Assembly (NCBI RefSeq): GCF_900078335.1
Contig: NZ_FKBR01000006.1
Span: forward strand, 124,001-188,000
Reading direction: 5' to 3'
Length of the DNA: 64,000 nucleotides
Origin: Bordetella trematum
GTDB taxonomy: Bacteria > Pseudomonadota > Gammaproteobacteria > Burkholderiales > Burkholderiaceae_B
Shown here: in pieces, positions 23,825 through 31,734 of the stretch
Position numbering within the stretch: the stretch's first letter is position 1
Layout of the letters: each line of letters starts with the position of its first letter
Notes under the pieces: model-generated
What the model was told of the DNA's origin: nothing
Databases searched by the model: none
Seen by the model: the letters and a program-made list of their open reading frames with translations, nothing else
Translations under genes and position numbers: made by a program

Positions 23825-25690
23825 ATGACTTTACCCAGCTATTGGATCCATGCGGATCTGTCCAGCGCGGCGCGCATCCGCGAGTTCGAGTCCCGGCCGC
23901 TGGCCGCGCGCGGCTTGCCTGCCAGCACTTACGAGTTGCTCGCGGCGGCCTGTCGCCATGCACCGCAGGCGATCGCCATCCGCTACGTGGAAGATCCGGC
24001 CGATACGGTCTGCCCGCCGGGCATCCGCTACGACGAAATGCTGGCGCGGGTGCATCAGATGGCCGACCTGATCCGCAGAGAGGGCGTGGGCCGCCACGAG
24101 ACGGTCAGCCTGCTGCTGGCCAATACGCCGCCGGCGCTCTATGCCTTGTGGGGCGGGCAGACGGTAGCCGTCGTCAACCCGATCAACTGGATGCTGGAAG
24201 CCGAGGCCATCGCCGCCATCCTGACTGCCGCCGGCACGCGGATGCTGATGGCCTATGGCGGCGATGCCCAGACGCCCATCTGGGACAAGGTACTGGAGGT
24301 GGTGGCCCGCTGCCCGCAGCTGAAAACCGTGGTCCGGCTGGGCGGCGATCGCAGCGGTGCGGCGCCCGCCGGCGTGCGCTTCCTGGACTATGACGTCGAC
24401 ATCGACCGTTATGACGCGACGCCGCCCGCAACCGGGCAGTTGCCGCAAGGCGAAGATCTGGCGGCCCTGTTCCCGACCGGCGGCACCACCGGCGACCCCA
24501 AGCTGGTGCGCCTGAGCCACGCCAATATCGTGGCCAGCGCCTGGTTGAGCGCCGTGGTGGCCGGTATCTCCGAGGGCGAACGACGCCTGTCGGCCACGCC
24601 GCTCTACCATGTGGTGGGTGCGTTTGCGGGCTGTCTGGCCACGGTGGCGCGGGGCGCCTGCGTGGTGTTGGCCACGTCGGCAGGCTGGCGTCATCCGCAG
24701 CTGCTGCCCCGCCTGGGTGATGTTCTGCGCACCTGCGGCATCCATTACCTGACCATCGTGCCCACCATCATGAATCAGCTGGTGCAAGGCAGCCTGAGCC
24801 GGGCGGACCTGGCCAGCGTCAAGGGGGTGATGTCGGGTTCGGCCCCTTTGTCGGAGGTGGTGGCCGAGCGCTTTCTGGCCTTGAGCGGTCTGCCGGTGCG
24901 AGAGGGCTACGGCATGACCGAGACCACCTCGGTATGCATGATGAACCCGGCCGGCGGCCTGGTGAAAACCGGTTCGGTGGGCTTGCTGTTTCCGTATCAC
25001 CGTGCGCGCGTGGTCGATGAGCAAGGGAATGACTGCGCGCCAGGCCAGCCCGGCCTGCTGTGGCTGGCCGGACCGACCATCGCCGCGGGGTACGCCGGCG
25101 GCGGCGCCTTGCCGGGCGACGGCGCTCAGTGGCTGGATACCGGCGACCTGGCCCGTATCGACGAGGATGGCTATATCTGGATCACGGGCAGGCGCAAGGA
25201 TCTGATCATCCGGGGCGGACACAACATCGACCCCAAGGCGGTCGAAGAAGTGTTCTATCGCCATCCGCTGGTCCAGGAGGCCGCGGTGGTCGCGCGGCCG
25301 GACAGTTATGCCGGTGAGGTGCCGGTGGCCTATGTGCAATTGCGGCCCGGCGCCTGCATCGACTCGCAGACCCTGCTGCAGGCCGTGCGCGCGGGCATCG
25401 CCGAGCGCGCAGCGGCGCCCAAGGATTGCTACATCGTCGAGAACCTGCCGCGTTCTCCGGTGGGCAAGATCCTCAAGCACCGGCTGCGCGAGGACGCCAC
25501 CCTGCGTGGCTTCGAGAAAGCCCTGCAGGAAGCCGGCTTGCTGGCCGGTGTGCGCCTGCAGCTGGAGCCGGGTACTGCGCTGCGCATCCTGCGTCAGCCC
25601 GGCGGTCCGTCGGCCGGTCAACTGCGGGCTGCGCTGGCGACCTTCACCACCCCTTATTCCATCGAGCCGGCCGAGCCGGCCACTGTCTAG
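23825..25690 (+). CDS. AMP-dependent acyl-CoA synthetase
   Basis: A 621-residue adenylate-forming enzyme, longer than usual because of an N-terminal extension of about 40 residues. Phosphate loop LFPTGGTTGDPKL at about 217-229, GYGMTETTS near 361, the DTGDLARIDEDGYIWITGRR hinge near 440-460, and the C-terminal lysine at about 547 in SPVGKILKHR. It would activate the acid that the neighbouring dehydrogenase and hydratases then degrade. The tail after residue 560 is not conserved in the family. The start ATG follows the upstream stop by 19 bases with only a weak ribosome site. Confidence 0.9.
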   Translation: MTLPSYWIHADLSSAARIREFESRPLAARGLPASTYELLAAACRHAPQAIAIRYVEDPADTVCPPGIRYDEMLARVHQMADLIRREGVGRHETVSLLLANTPPALYALWGGQTVAVVNPINWMLEAEAIAAILTAAGTRMLMAYGGDAQTPIWDKVLEVVARCPQLKTVVRLGGDRSGAAPAGVRFLDYDVDIDRYDATPPATGQLPQGEDLAALFPTGGTTGDPKLVRLSHANIVASAWLSAVVAGISEGERRLSATPLYHVVGAFAGCLATVARGACVVLATSAGWRHPQLLPRLGDVLRTCGIHYLTIVPTIMNQLVQGSLSRADLASVKGVMSGSAPLSEVVAERFLALSGLPVREGYGMTETTSVCMMNPAGGLVKTGSVGLLFPYHRARVVDEQGNDCAPGQPGLLWLAGPTIAAGYAGGGALPGDGAQWLDTGDLARIDEDGYIWITGRRKDLIIRGGHNIDPKAVEEVFYRHPLVQEAAVVARPDSYAGEVPVAYVQLRPGACIDSQTLLQAVRAGIAERAAAPKDCYIVENLPRSPVGKILKHRLREDATLRGFEKALQEAGLLAGVRLQLEPGTALRILRQPGGPSAGQLRAALATFTTPYSIEPAEPATV

Positions 25691-25699
25691 GAGACACTG

Positions 25700-26497
25700 A
25701 TGAACTATTCCCTGATCCAGGTCGAGCACATCGCTGCGGTCTGCCGTATCTACCTGAACCGGCCCGAGGTCCGCAACGCCCAGGACCGCAGCCTGCTGCG
25801 CGAGCTGGACCACGCCATGCGCGCGGCCGAGGCCGATGACAGCGTCAGGGTCGTGATCCTGGGTGCGGTGGGCGACCATTTCTCGGCTGGCCACGATCTG
25901 AAGTCGGCCCGTGTGGAGCGGCCCAACCCCACCGTCGAACAGCGCTGGGAGTACGAGGAAGAGCATTTTCTGGAGTACTGCCTGCGCATTCATGATCTGA
26001 AAAAGCCCACCATTGCCCAGGTGCAGGGCGCCTGCATCGCCGGCGGCTATATGGTGGCCAATATGTGTGACCTGATCGTCTGCGCCGATAACGCCTTTTT
26101 CTCCGACCCGGTGGCCCATTCCATGGGCACGGCCAGCCTGGAGGTGCTCATCCATCCGTGGGTGATGGGCATGCGCCGCGCCAAGGAGCTGATCTTCACC
26201 GGCGAACGCCTGCTGGCCCAGGAGGCCTTGCAGATCGGTATGGTCAACCGCGTGGTGCCCGTGGCCGAGCTGGAAGCCGCGACCCTGGCGCTGGCCGAAC
26301 ACATCGCCAAGGCCCCGCCTTATGGGCTGCGCTTTACCAAGCGTTCGCTCAACCGGACCTGGGACGCGCAGGGTTTTCGTGCCGCCATCCAGGCGCACTT
26401 CGATGTGCACCAGCTTTCCCATGTCACCGAAGAGTTTCAGGCGCACCTCAAGCGAGGCCTGGACTCCACCATCAAGGGCGCCAAGGCGCTGAGCTGA
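25700..26497 (+). CDS. Enoyl-CoA hydratase/isomerase (crotonase family)
   Basis: A 265-residue crotonase. The oxyanion-hole strands are FSAGHDLKS (about 58-66) and the acyl-CoA helix QGACIAGGYMVANMCDLIVC. The canonical two glutamates of hydratases are not clear: the second position region reads HSMGTASLEVLIHPWVMG, so the reaction may be isomerase or thioesterase-like instead of hydration. The end has the usual C-terminal helix with VTEEFQAHLKRGLDS. It is translated from a good site (GGAGACACTG) ten bases after the ligase stop. Two crotonases in one operon suggest two successive steps. Confidence 0.88.
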   Translation: MNYSLIQVEHIAAVCRIYLNRPEVRNAQDRSLLRELDHAMRAAEADDSVRVVILGAVGDHFSAGHDLKSARVERPNPTVEQRWEYEEEHFLEYCLRIHDLKKPTIAQVQGACIAGGYMVANMCDLIVCADNAFFSDPVAHSMGTASLEVLIHPWVMGMRRAKELIFTGERLLAQEALQIGMVNRVVPVAELEAATLALAEHIAKAPPYGLRFTKRSLNRTWDAQGFRAAIQAHFDVHQLSHVTEEFQAHLKRGLDSTIKGAKALS

Positions 26498-26524
26498 GCC
26501 TGAACATCCCAAGGAGATAGCGAT

Positions 26525-27319
26525 ATGACGACAAGCGCAAGCGATCGGCCCGGCGAGGTGCGCCTGGAGCGCCAGGGCAACATCTGCCTGATCACGGTCG
26601 ACAACGTGGCCAAGAAAAATGCCTTCTCGCCCGAGATGATGGAGCAGCTGGCGCAGCATCTGACCACCTTCGAGGACGATGACGAGCTGTGGGTCGCAAT
26701 TGTCTGCGCCGCCGGCGAGCACACCACGGCCGGGCTGGACATGCCCAAGTTTTTCGGGCCCAAGGCCACGGCCCGGCCGCGTCCGGACGAATGGGTCGAC
26801 CCCTTCGGCCTGAAGCGGCGCACCACCAAGCCGGTGATCGCGGTGGTGCAGGGCATCACCTACACCATCGGCATCGAGATCATGCTGGCCTGCGACATCG
26901 TGGTGGCCGCCGACACGGCGCGCTTCGGGCAGCTGGAGTCGCGCCGCGGCATTGCGCCGCTGGGCGGCGCCCATTTCCGCTATCTGACGCGCACGGGCTG
27001 GGGCAATGCCATGTACCACCTCTTTCTGTGCGAGGAGTTCGGCGCCGAGCGGGCTCGCGAGCTGGGCTTCGTGCAGGAGGTCGTGCCCTTCGGACAGCAT
27101 CTCGAACGGGCCATGGACCTGGCGCGGCGCATCTGCCGCAACGCGCCGCTGGGCCTGCGTGCGACCAAGCAGGCCGCGCTGGAATATCTGCGCGGCGGTG
27201 AAACCGCCGCCATCGACTGCATCCCGGCCATTCGCGAAAAGGTGTTCGCTTCGGAAGACTTCAAGGAAGGCATCCAGTCCTTCATCGAGCGTCGCGAGGC
27301 CCGCTTCCAGGGGCGTTGA
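26525..27319 (+). CDS. Enoyl-CoA hydratase/isomerase (crotonase family), second copy
   Basis: A 264-residue crotonase only distantly similar to the upstream one. It reads AKKNAFSPEMMEQLAQHL, then CAAGEHTTAGLDMPKFF at the oxyanion strand, and QGITYTIGIEIMLACDIVVA at the CoA-binding helix, followed by LESRRGIAPLGGAHFRYLTR. The residue pattern TYTIGIEI lacks the common GGG, as in some CaiD- or carnitinyl-type members. AAGGAGA lies seven bases before the ATG. It is the last gene of the operon and is followed by a long hairpin. Confidence 0.86.
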   Translation: MTTSASDRPGEVRLERQGNICLITVDNVAKKNAFSPEMMEQLAQHLTTFEDDDELWVAIVCAAGEHTTAGLDMPKFFGPKATARPRPDEWVDPFGLKRRTTKPVIAVVQGITYTIGIEIMLACDIVVAADTARFGQLESRRGIAPLGGAHFRYLTRTGWGNAMYHLFLCEEFGAERARELGFVQEVVPFGQHLERAMDLARRICRNAPLGLRATKQAALEYLRGGETAAIDCIPAIREKVFASEDFKEGIQSFIERREARFQGR

Positions 27320-27342
27320 CGCGGTCCGGCTCCAGACATGAG

Positions 27343-27373
27343 CATTGCGGGGCCCCATGGAGGCCCCGCAATG
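27343..27373. terminator. Twelve-base hairpin between convergent crotonase and sensor kinase genes
   Basis: CATTGCGGGGCC (27343-27354) pairs perfectly with GGCCCCGCAATG (27362-27373) over a 7-base loop. It lies 24 bases after one stop and 17 bases before the opposite one, so it can end transcripts from both sides; there is no long T run. Confidence 0.6.
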
Positions 27374-27389
27374 GATTCCGGTCAGGCTT

Positions 27390-28493
27390 TCAGGCAGATG
27401 CCCGCGATGGCGCCGGCCGGTCAGGCAGGCGCAGCCGCAAGCAGGTACCGCCATCCGGCGCGGGCTCGAGCGCGAGCGTGCCCCCCAGCAGGCGGGCGCG
27501 CTCGCGCATACCCATCAAGCCGTAGCTGCCGGGGCGTGGTTGCGCCTGCGGCAGACCCACGCCATCGTCGCGCACGGTCAGTTCCAGTGCGCCACCATCG
27601 TGTTCCAGCGTCACCCAGACATGGCGGGCCTGGGCATGTTTGGCGACGTTGGTAAGGCTTTCCTGGAAAATGCGGTAAAGATGCGCCATGGCGTCGGCAT
27701 CCAGCGCCAGCGGAGCGGCCTGCTTGCGGTAATGGCAGATCAGGCCGTAACGCGTCTCGAACTGCCGCAGATGGTTCTCGATGGCCACGGGCAGGCCCAG
27801 GTGGGGCAGGGCGCTGGGGTGCAAGTCTTCCGAGATCTGGCGCACCGTGGTGATGGTGTCCTGCAGCAAACTCAGGCACTGTCCCATCATCTGCGTCAGC
27901 CGTTGCGCCTGCGCCGGCTCGTCGGGCGTCTTGTGCAACTGGCGTGACAGCCGCGAAAGATCAAACTTGAGCGCCGAGAGCATGCCGCCCACTGCATCAT
28001 GAAGCTCCATCGCGAAGCGCTGGCGCTCGGCCTCACGCAAGGTTTCGATATGGTTTACCAGCTCGGCCAGGGCGGCGCGCGATTGCTGCAGCTCGGCCTG
28101 GCGTTGCAGGCGCTCGGTGGCGTCGATGCCCACGCCGATGACAGCCGGCTCGCCATTGAAATCGATGCGCCGTCCGTGGATCTCCAGGGCCCGTTCGCCA
28201 CCGCCGGGCAATTGCAGGCGCACCGTGAAGGTCGAATCTTTGTCGCCGGTCAGGCGGCGCTCATACTGTTTGAGCAGGGAGTCGCGCTGCTGCGGCGGGG
28301 CGACTTTGGCCAACGGGCGGCCGACCAGTTTTTCCCGTGGCACGCCGCAAAGCCGCGCAAAGGCATCATTGACATAGACCAGATGCGCATTCTGCAACAG
28401 GTAGATGCCCGCGACGGACTGTTCAATCAGCCCCTCGAAGAGCAGACGATAATTGGTAGCATCCTGGCTCAAGGGCCAGCGAAGATCCTGCAT
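27390..28493 (-). CDS. PAS-domain sensor histidine kinase (NarL/DegS-type, HisKA_3)
   Basis: A 367-residue cytoplasmic kinase without transmembrane helices. A PAS domain covers residues 15-130 (LIEQSVAGIYLLQNAHLVYV, FARLCGVPREKLVGRPLAKV). The dimerisation/phosphoacceptor helix has His165 in FAMELHDAVGGMLSALKFDL, and the ATPase has ESLTNVAKHAQARHVWV, DDGVGL and GLMGMRERARLLGG. ATG at 28493 is used, since the frame further upstream is not conserved-looking. It faces a Bug receptor gene, and the cognate response regulator follows that receptor. The PAS domain probably senses an internal ligand or redox state. Confidence 0.88.
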   Translation of the reverse strand: MQDLRWPLSQDATNYRLLFEGLIEQSVAGIYLLQNAHLVYVNDAFARLCGVPREKLVGRPLAKVAPPQQRDSLLKQYERRLTGDKDSTFTVRLQLPGGGERALEIHGRRIDFNGEPAVIGVGIDATERLQRQAELQQSRAALAELVNHIETLREAERQRFAMELHDAVGGMLSALKFDLSRLSRQLHKTPDEPAQAQRLTQMMGQCLSLLQDTITTVRQISEDLHPSALPHLGLPVAIENHLRQFETRYGLICHYRKQAAPLALDADAMAHLYRIFQESLTNVAKHAQARHVWVTLEHDGGALELTVRDDGVGLPQAQPRPGSYGLMGMRERARLLGGTLALEPAPDGGTCLRLRLPDRPAPSRASA

Positions 28494-28653
28494 CCTTCCA
28501 CACCTGGAATATCGCCTTCCAAGTAGGAAAACGATGACATGAAGATAGGCTATATCCGACAAGAAAATACGAACACGCCTCTTTAAACTCTCTCCCACAC
28601 TAATGAGGCCCTACATGCATGTCAATGCCGGGCCAGATACGGGAGACAACACG

Positions 28654-29634
28654 GTGCAACGACGATCACTTCTGAAACTGGCTGCCGCCGCCTCGCTTGG
28701 CGGCAGCACGCTGCTGGGCCGTGCCCTGCATGCCGCCGAAGCCTTCCCTTCGCGGCCCATCCGCATCCTGGTCGGCTTCTCGCCAGGCGGCGTGACCGAC
28801 ATTGTGGTCCGGGCCCTGGCCGAGAGCGCGGCCACCGTGTTTGGCCAGCCCATCATCATCGAGAACAAGCTTGGCGCCGGTGGTGTCATGCCGGCCTATC
28901 AGCTGCTCAACAGTGCGCCGGACGGCTACACCCTGGGCCTGATTCCGCAGAGCGTGTACCGGCTGCCGTACATCAACAGCATCAAGTGGGATCCTGCCCA
29001 GGACCTGGAATACGTCATTCGCTTGACCGGCTTCACCTGGGGCCTGGTGGTGGCGGCCGACTCGCCCATCAAGAGCTTCAGGGACTACGTCGAGTATGCC
29101 CGCAGCCATCCCGGCGAGCTGAGCTACGGTACGGTGGGCAGCCTCACCACCCAGCACCTGACGATGGAGCAGATTGCCCGCACGCTGGGGGTGCAGTTCA
29201 ATCATGTGCCCTACAAGGGGGTGGCCGAGGCGCTGCCCGCCCTGCTGGGCGGACACATCATGTCGGTGGCGGACGCCTCATCGTGGGTGCCCTATGTCAA
29301 GGCCGGCAAGATGCGCCTGCTGGTGGTCTGGACGGACAAGCGCGTGCCGCAGTTCCCGGATGTGCCGACCCTGCGCGAAGTGGGCATCGACATGGTACAG
29401 ACTTCACCGTGGGGCCTGGCCGCGCCCAAGGGCACGCCGCCCGCCGTGGTGCAGCGCTTGCACGATGGATTCCGCCAGGCCATGCAGGGCAAGGCCTTCC
29501 AGGAGTCGCTGACCAACTATGATATGGAAGAGCAATACCTCGACGCTGCGGCCTATCGCGATTTCGCGCGCGATGCGGTCGAGAGCGAAACCCGTATCCT
29601 GGGCGCCCTGAACGTACCGCGCGGCGGCCAGTAA
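28654..29634 (+). CDS. Bug/TctC-family solute receptor with Tat-like signal, in a two-component locus
   Basis: A 326-residue receptor. GTG at 28654 with GGGAGA upstream gives the N-terminus MQRRSLLKLAAAASLGG, a twin-arginine-type signal ending at ALHA; ATGs further upstream at 28603 and 28615 would only lengthen it before the arginines. The mature part has SRPIRILVGFSPGGVTDIVV and IIENKLGAGGVMPAYQLLNS as in other Bug proteins. It lies between the sensor kinase (divergent) and the response regulator (27 bases downstream, same strand). This suggests that the receptor supplies ligand information, or is the target of the system. No TctAB genes are near. Confidence 0.87.
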   Translation: MQRRSLLKLAAAASLGGSTLLGRALHAAEAFPSRPIRILVGFSPGGVTDIVVRALAESAATVFGQPIIIENKLGAGGVMPAYQLLNSAPDGYTLGLIPQSVYRLPYINSIKWDPAQDLEYVIRLTGFTWGLVVAADSPIKSFRDYVEYARSHPGELSYGTVGSLTTQHLTMEQIARTLGVQFNHVPYKGVAEALPALLGGHIMSVADASSWVPYVKAGKMRLLVVWTDKRVPQFPDVPTLREVGIDMVQTSPWGLAAPKGTPPAVVQRLHDGFRQAMQGKAFQESLTNYDMEEQYLDAAAYRDFARDAVESETRILGALNVPRGGQ

Positions 29635-29661
29635 GTCCTGTCACCCGTCTTGTCGCCACCC

Positions 29662-30288
29662 ATGATCCGTGTCCTGATCGTCGATGACCACACCATCTTC
29701 CGTGAGGGTCTCAAGCGCCTGCTGGCCGACGAAGACGATATCTGCGTGGCCGGCGAGACGGCCGACGCGCAGGAGGCGCTCGGTCGCCTGCGCGAGGCTG
29801 CCTATGATGTGCTGCTGCTGGATGTGAACCTGCGCGGGCGCAGCGGCCTGGACGTGCTGCCGTCGATCCGCGCGGAATGGCCCCGGCTGCCCATCGTCAT
29901 GCTGAGCATGTATCCGGCCGAGCAATATGCCTTGCGTGCCTTTCAGCTGGGCGCCACCGGCTACGTAGCCAAGGACATGGAGCCCGATGCGCTGGTGCTG
30001 AGCATCCGCCAGGCGGCCGCCGGCGGGCGCTATTTCCCGGCCGAGATCTCCGACAAGACACTGGCTACGGTAGCGCGAGGCGAAACCCTGCACGAATCCC
30101 TCTCGCCACGGGAGCGGCAGATATTCCTGCTCATGGTGCAGGGCGCACGCCTGACCGACATTGCCCAGCAACTGATCGTCAGCGTCAAGACCGTCAGCAC
30201 CTACCGCGCGCGCATTCTCCAGAAACTCAAGGCCGGCAGCAATGCCGAGCTGGTGCAGTACGCCATTCATCATCGCCTGATCGACTGA
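29662..30288 (+). CDS. NarL/FixJ-family response regulator
   Basis: A 208-residue two-domain response regulator. The receiver has the acidic pair Asp8-Asp9, phosphoacceptor Asp54 in LLLDVNLRGRSGL and Lys104 in GYVAKDM. The LuxR-type helix-turn-helix covers about 145-205 (LSPRERQIFLLMVQGARLTD, SVKTVSTYRARILQKLKAGS). It should accept phosphate from the kinase at 27390-28493 and act on the Bug receptor operon or distant targets. An in-frame TTG four codons earlier is less likely than the ATG at 29662. Confidence 0.92.
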   Translation: MIRVLIVDDHTIFREGLKRLLADEDDICVAGETADAQEALGRLREAAYDVLLLDVNLRGRSGLDVLPSIRAEWPRLPIVMLSMYPAEQYALRAFQLGATGYVAKDMEPDALVLSIRQAAAGGRYFPAEISDKTLATVARGETLHESLSPRERQIFLLMVQGARLTDIAQQLIVSVKTVSTYRARILQKLKAGSNAELVQYAIHHRLID

Positions 30289-30540
30289 TCTGGCGAGCTG
30301 CCGCTTTCCGCCCTATGTCCACTCTCGGTCATGGGGTCTTTTTTTGGCCCTTAACAAGGTGTTATGAAGCAGCGACGAAACGGAATGCGACATTAGGTTT
30401 TGTGCTTCCTATCATGGCGGGCATACCGGGGGTCTGTCTGGGCCAGGCCACCCGGCAACAGTCTGGCGGCCGCAAACGGTCGGTCGGACGATGACAAGGC
30501 GGCTCGACCGATCTGCCAGCCATACCAAGGAGGACATCCC

Positions 30541-31719
30541 ATGCATGCTTCGTTTGCCGGCCAGGCCGGCTCCCTTTCGTATTCCCCCGTGCGCGCCGCC
30601 TGGCGCCGCCGGGCCGCCGTGCTGGGCGGATCGCTGCTGTCGCTGGCCCTGGCCTGGGGAGTGGGTCTGCCGGCCCAGGCCGCCGACGCGGCCCGTCCCG
30701 CCGCCGCACTGGCCGCCGCGCCGGGTGCCGAACTGGTGCTGCTGGGCGTGGCCGGCGGCCCGACCTGGTACGGCAAGGATTCGCCGCATGGCATTTCGTC
30801 GGCGCTGGTGATCGATGGCCGGGCCTATATCGTGGACCTGGGTTCGGGCGCCTACCGGCAGTTGCGCCGCGCCGGCATCAAGCCCGGCATGGAGCAGGCG
30901 GTGTTCTTCACGCACCTGCACACCGACCACGTGGTCGATCTGGCCAGCCTGCTGATGTACGACCCCAGCGCACGCCGCCGGGCCGGCGCATCGCTGCAGA
31001 TTTTCGGGCCGGGCAACCGCGGCGTGCTGCCGCCGCTGGCCCCGGGCATGAAGGAAGAGGTCGTCATCCATCACGAGAACCCCTCGGCGGGCACGCGCGA
31101 CATGGTCGACGCCATCGTGGGCGCCATGGCGGCCGACATGAACATCCGGGTGCGCAGCGAGGGCGTGCCCGATGTGCGCAAGTTCTTCCAGACTCATGAC
31201 ATTGCCCTGCCGGCCGGGCTGAAGGTGGATCCCAATACCGACCCGGCGCCGCCGATGGAACCGTTCGTGGTGTGGCAGGATCCGCAGGTCAAGGTCAGCG
31301 CCACGCTGGTGCCGCATGGCCTGGTCTTTCCCAACTTTGCCTATCGCTTCGACACGGCCCAGGGTTCGGTGGTGTTCTCCGGCGATACAGCCGTCAGCGA
31401 CAACCTGATCCGTCTGGCCAAGGGCGCCGATATCCTGGTGCACGAGGCGATCGATCCGGCCTGGGTCGATCACATCGTCGGGGCCAAACCCTGGGATGCG
31501 CGTCAGCAGGCCTTGGCCAGGCAGCTGCTGGAGGCCCACACCACACCGCAGCAGGTTGGCGAGGTTGCCACACGAGCCGGGGTACGGACGCTGGTGCTGT
31601 CGCATCTGGTGCCGGGTGATGCGCCGGCCGAGCATTGGGCGCAGGCGCGCGAGACCTTCGCCGGGCCGGTGGTGGTCGGCCAGGATCTGATGCGTCTGCC
31701 GCTGGGCGGCCGTCCTTGA
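30541..31719 (+). CDS. Exported metallo-beta-lactamase-fold hydrolase (AtsA/RNase Z-like)
   Basis: A 392-residue protein with a long N-terminal signal (arginines at 21-24, hydrophobic core LGGSLLSLALAWGVGL, cleavage near PAQAADA), so it is periplasmic. The zinc motif THLHTDHVVD is at 124-133, followed by FSGDTAVSDN with the bridging aspartate and LVLSHLVPGD with the last histidine. This pattern belongs to the arylsulfatase AtsA/RNase Z/phosphodiesterase group, which hydrolyses small esters or phosphodiesters. An excellent AAGGAGG precedes the ATG. It is 15 bases upstream of the lyase-like gene and shares its export, so both act on the same substrate in the periplasm. Confidence 0.88.
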   Translation: MHASFAGQAGSLSYSPVRAAWRRRAAVLGGSLLSLALAWGVGLPAQAADAARPAAALAAAPGAELVLLGVAGGPTWYGKDSPHGISSALVIDGRAYIVDLGSGAYRQLRRAGIKPGMEQAVFFTHLHTDHVVDLASLLMYDPSARRRAGASLQIFGPGNRGVLPPLAPGMKEEVVIHHENPSAGTRDMVDAIVGAMAADMNIRVRSEGVPDVRKFFQTHDIALPAGLKVDPNTDPAPPMEPFVVWQDPQVKVSATLVPHGLVFPNFAYRFDTAQGSVVFSGDTAVSDNLIRLAKGADILVHEAIDPAWVDHIVGAKPWDARQQALARQLLEAHTTPQQVGEVATRAGVRTLVLSHLVPGDAPAEHWAQARETFAGPVVVGQDLMRLPLGGRP

Positions 31720-31734
31720 GGCAGGAGTGCAACC

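Noticed and set aside
23831-27454. A 1207-codon open frame on the minus strand
   Set aside because: It lies antisense to four well-supported genes, its translation is Gly/His/Arg/Gln-rich without any domain pattern, and such frames are common opposite GC-rich genes.
30330-30350. T-rich run after the response regulator as a terminator
   Set aside because: There is a run of seven T but no stable stem directly before it.
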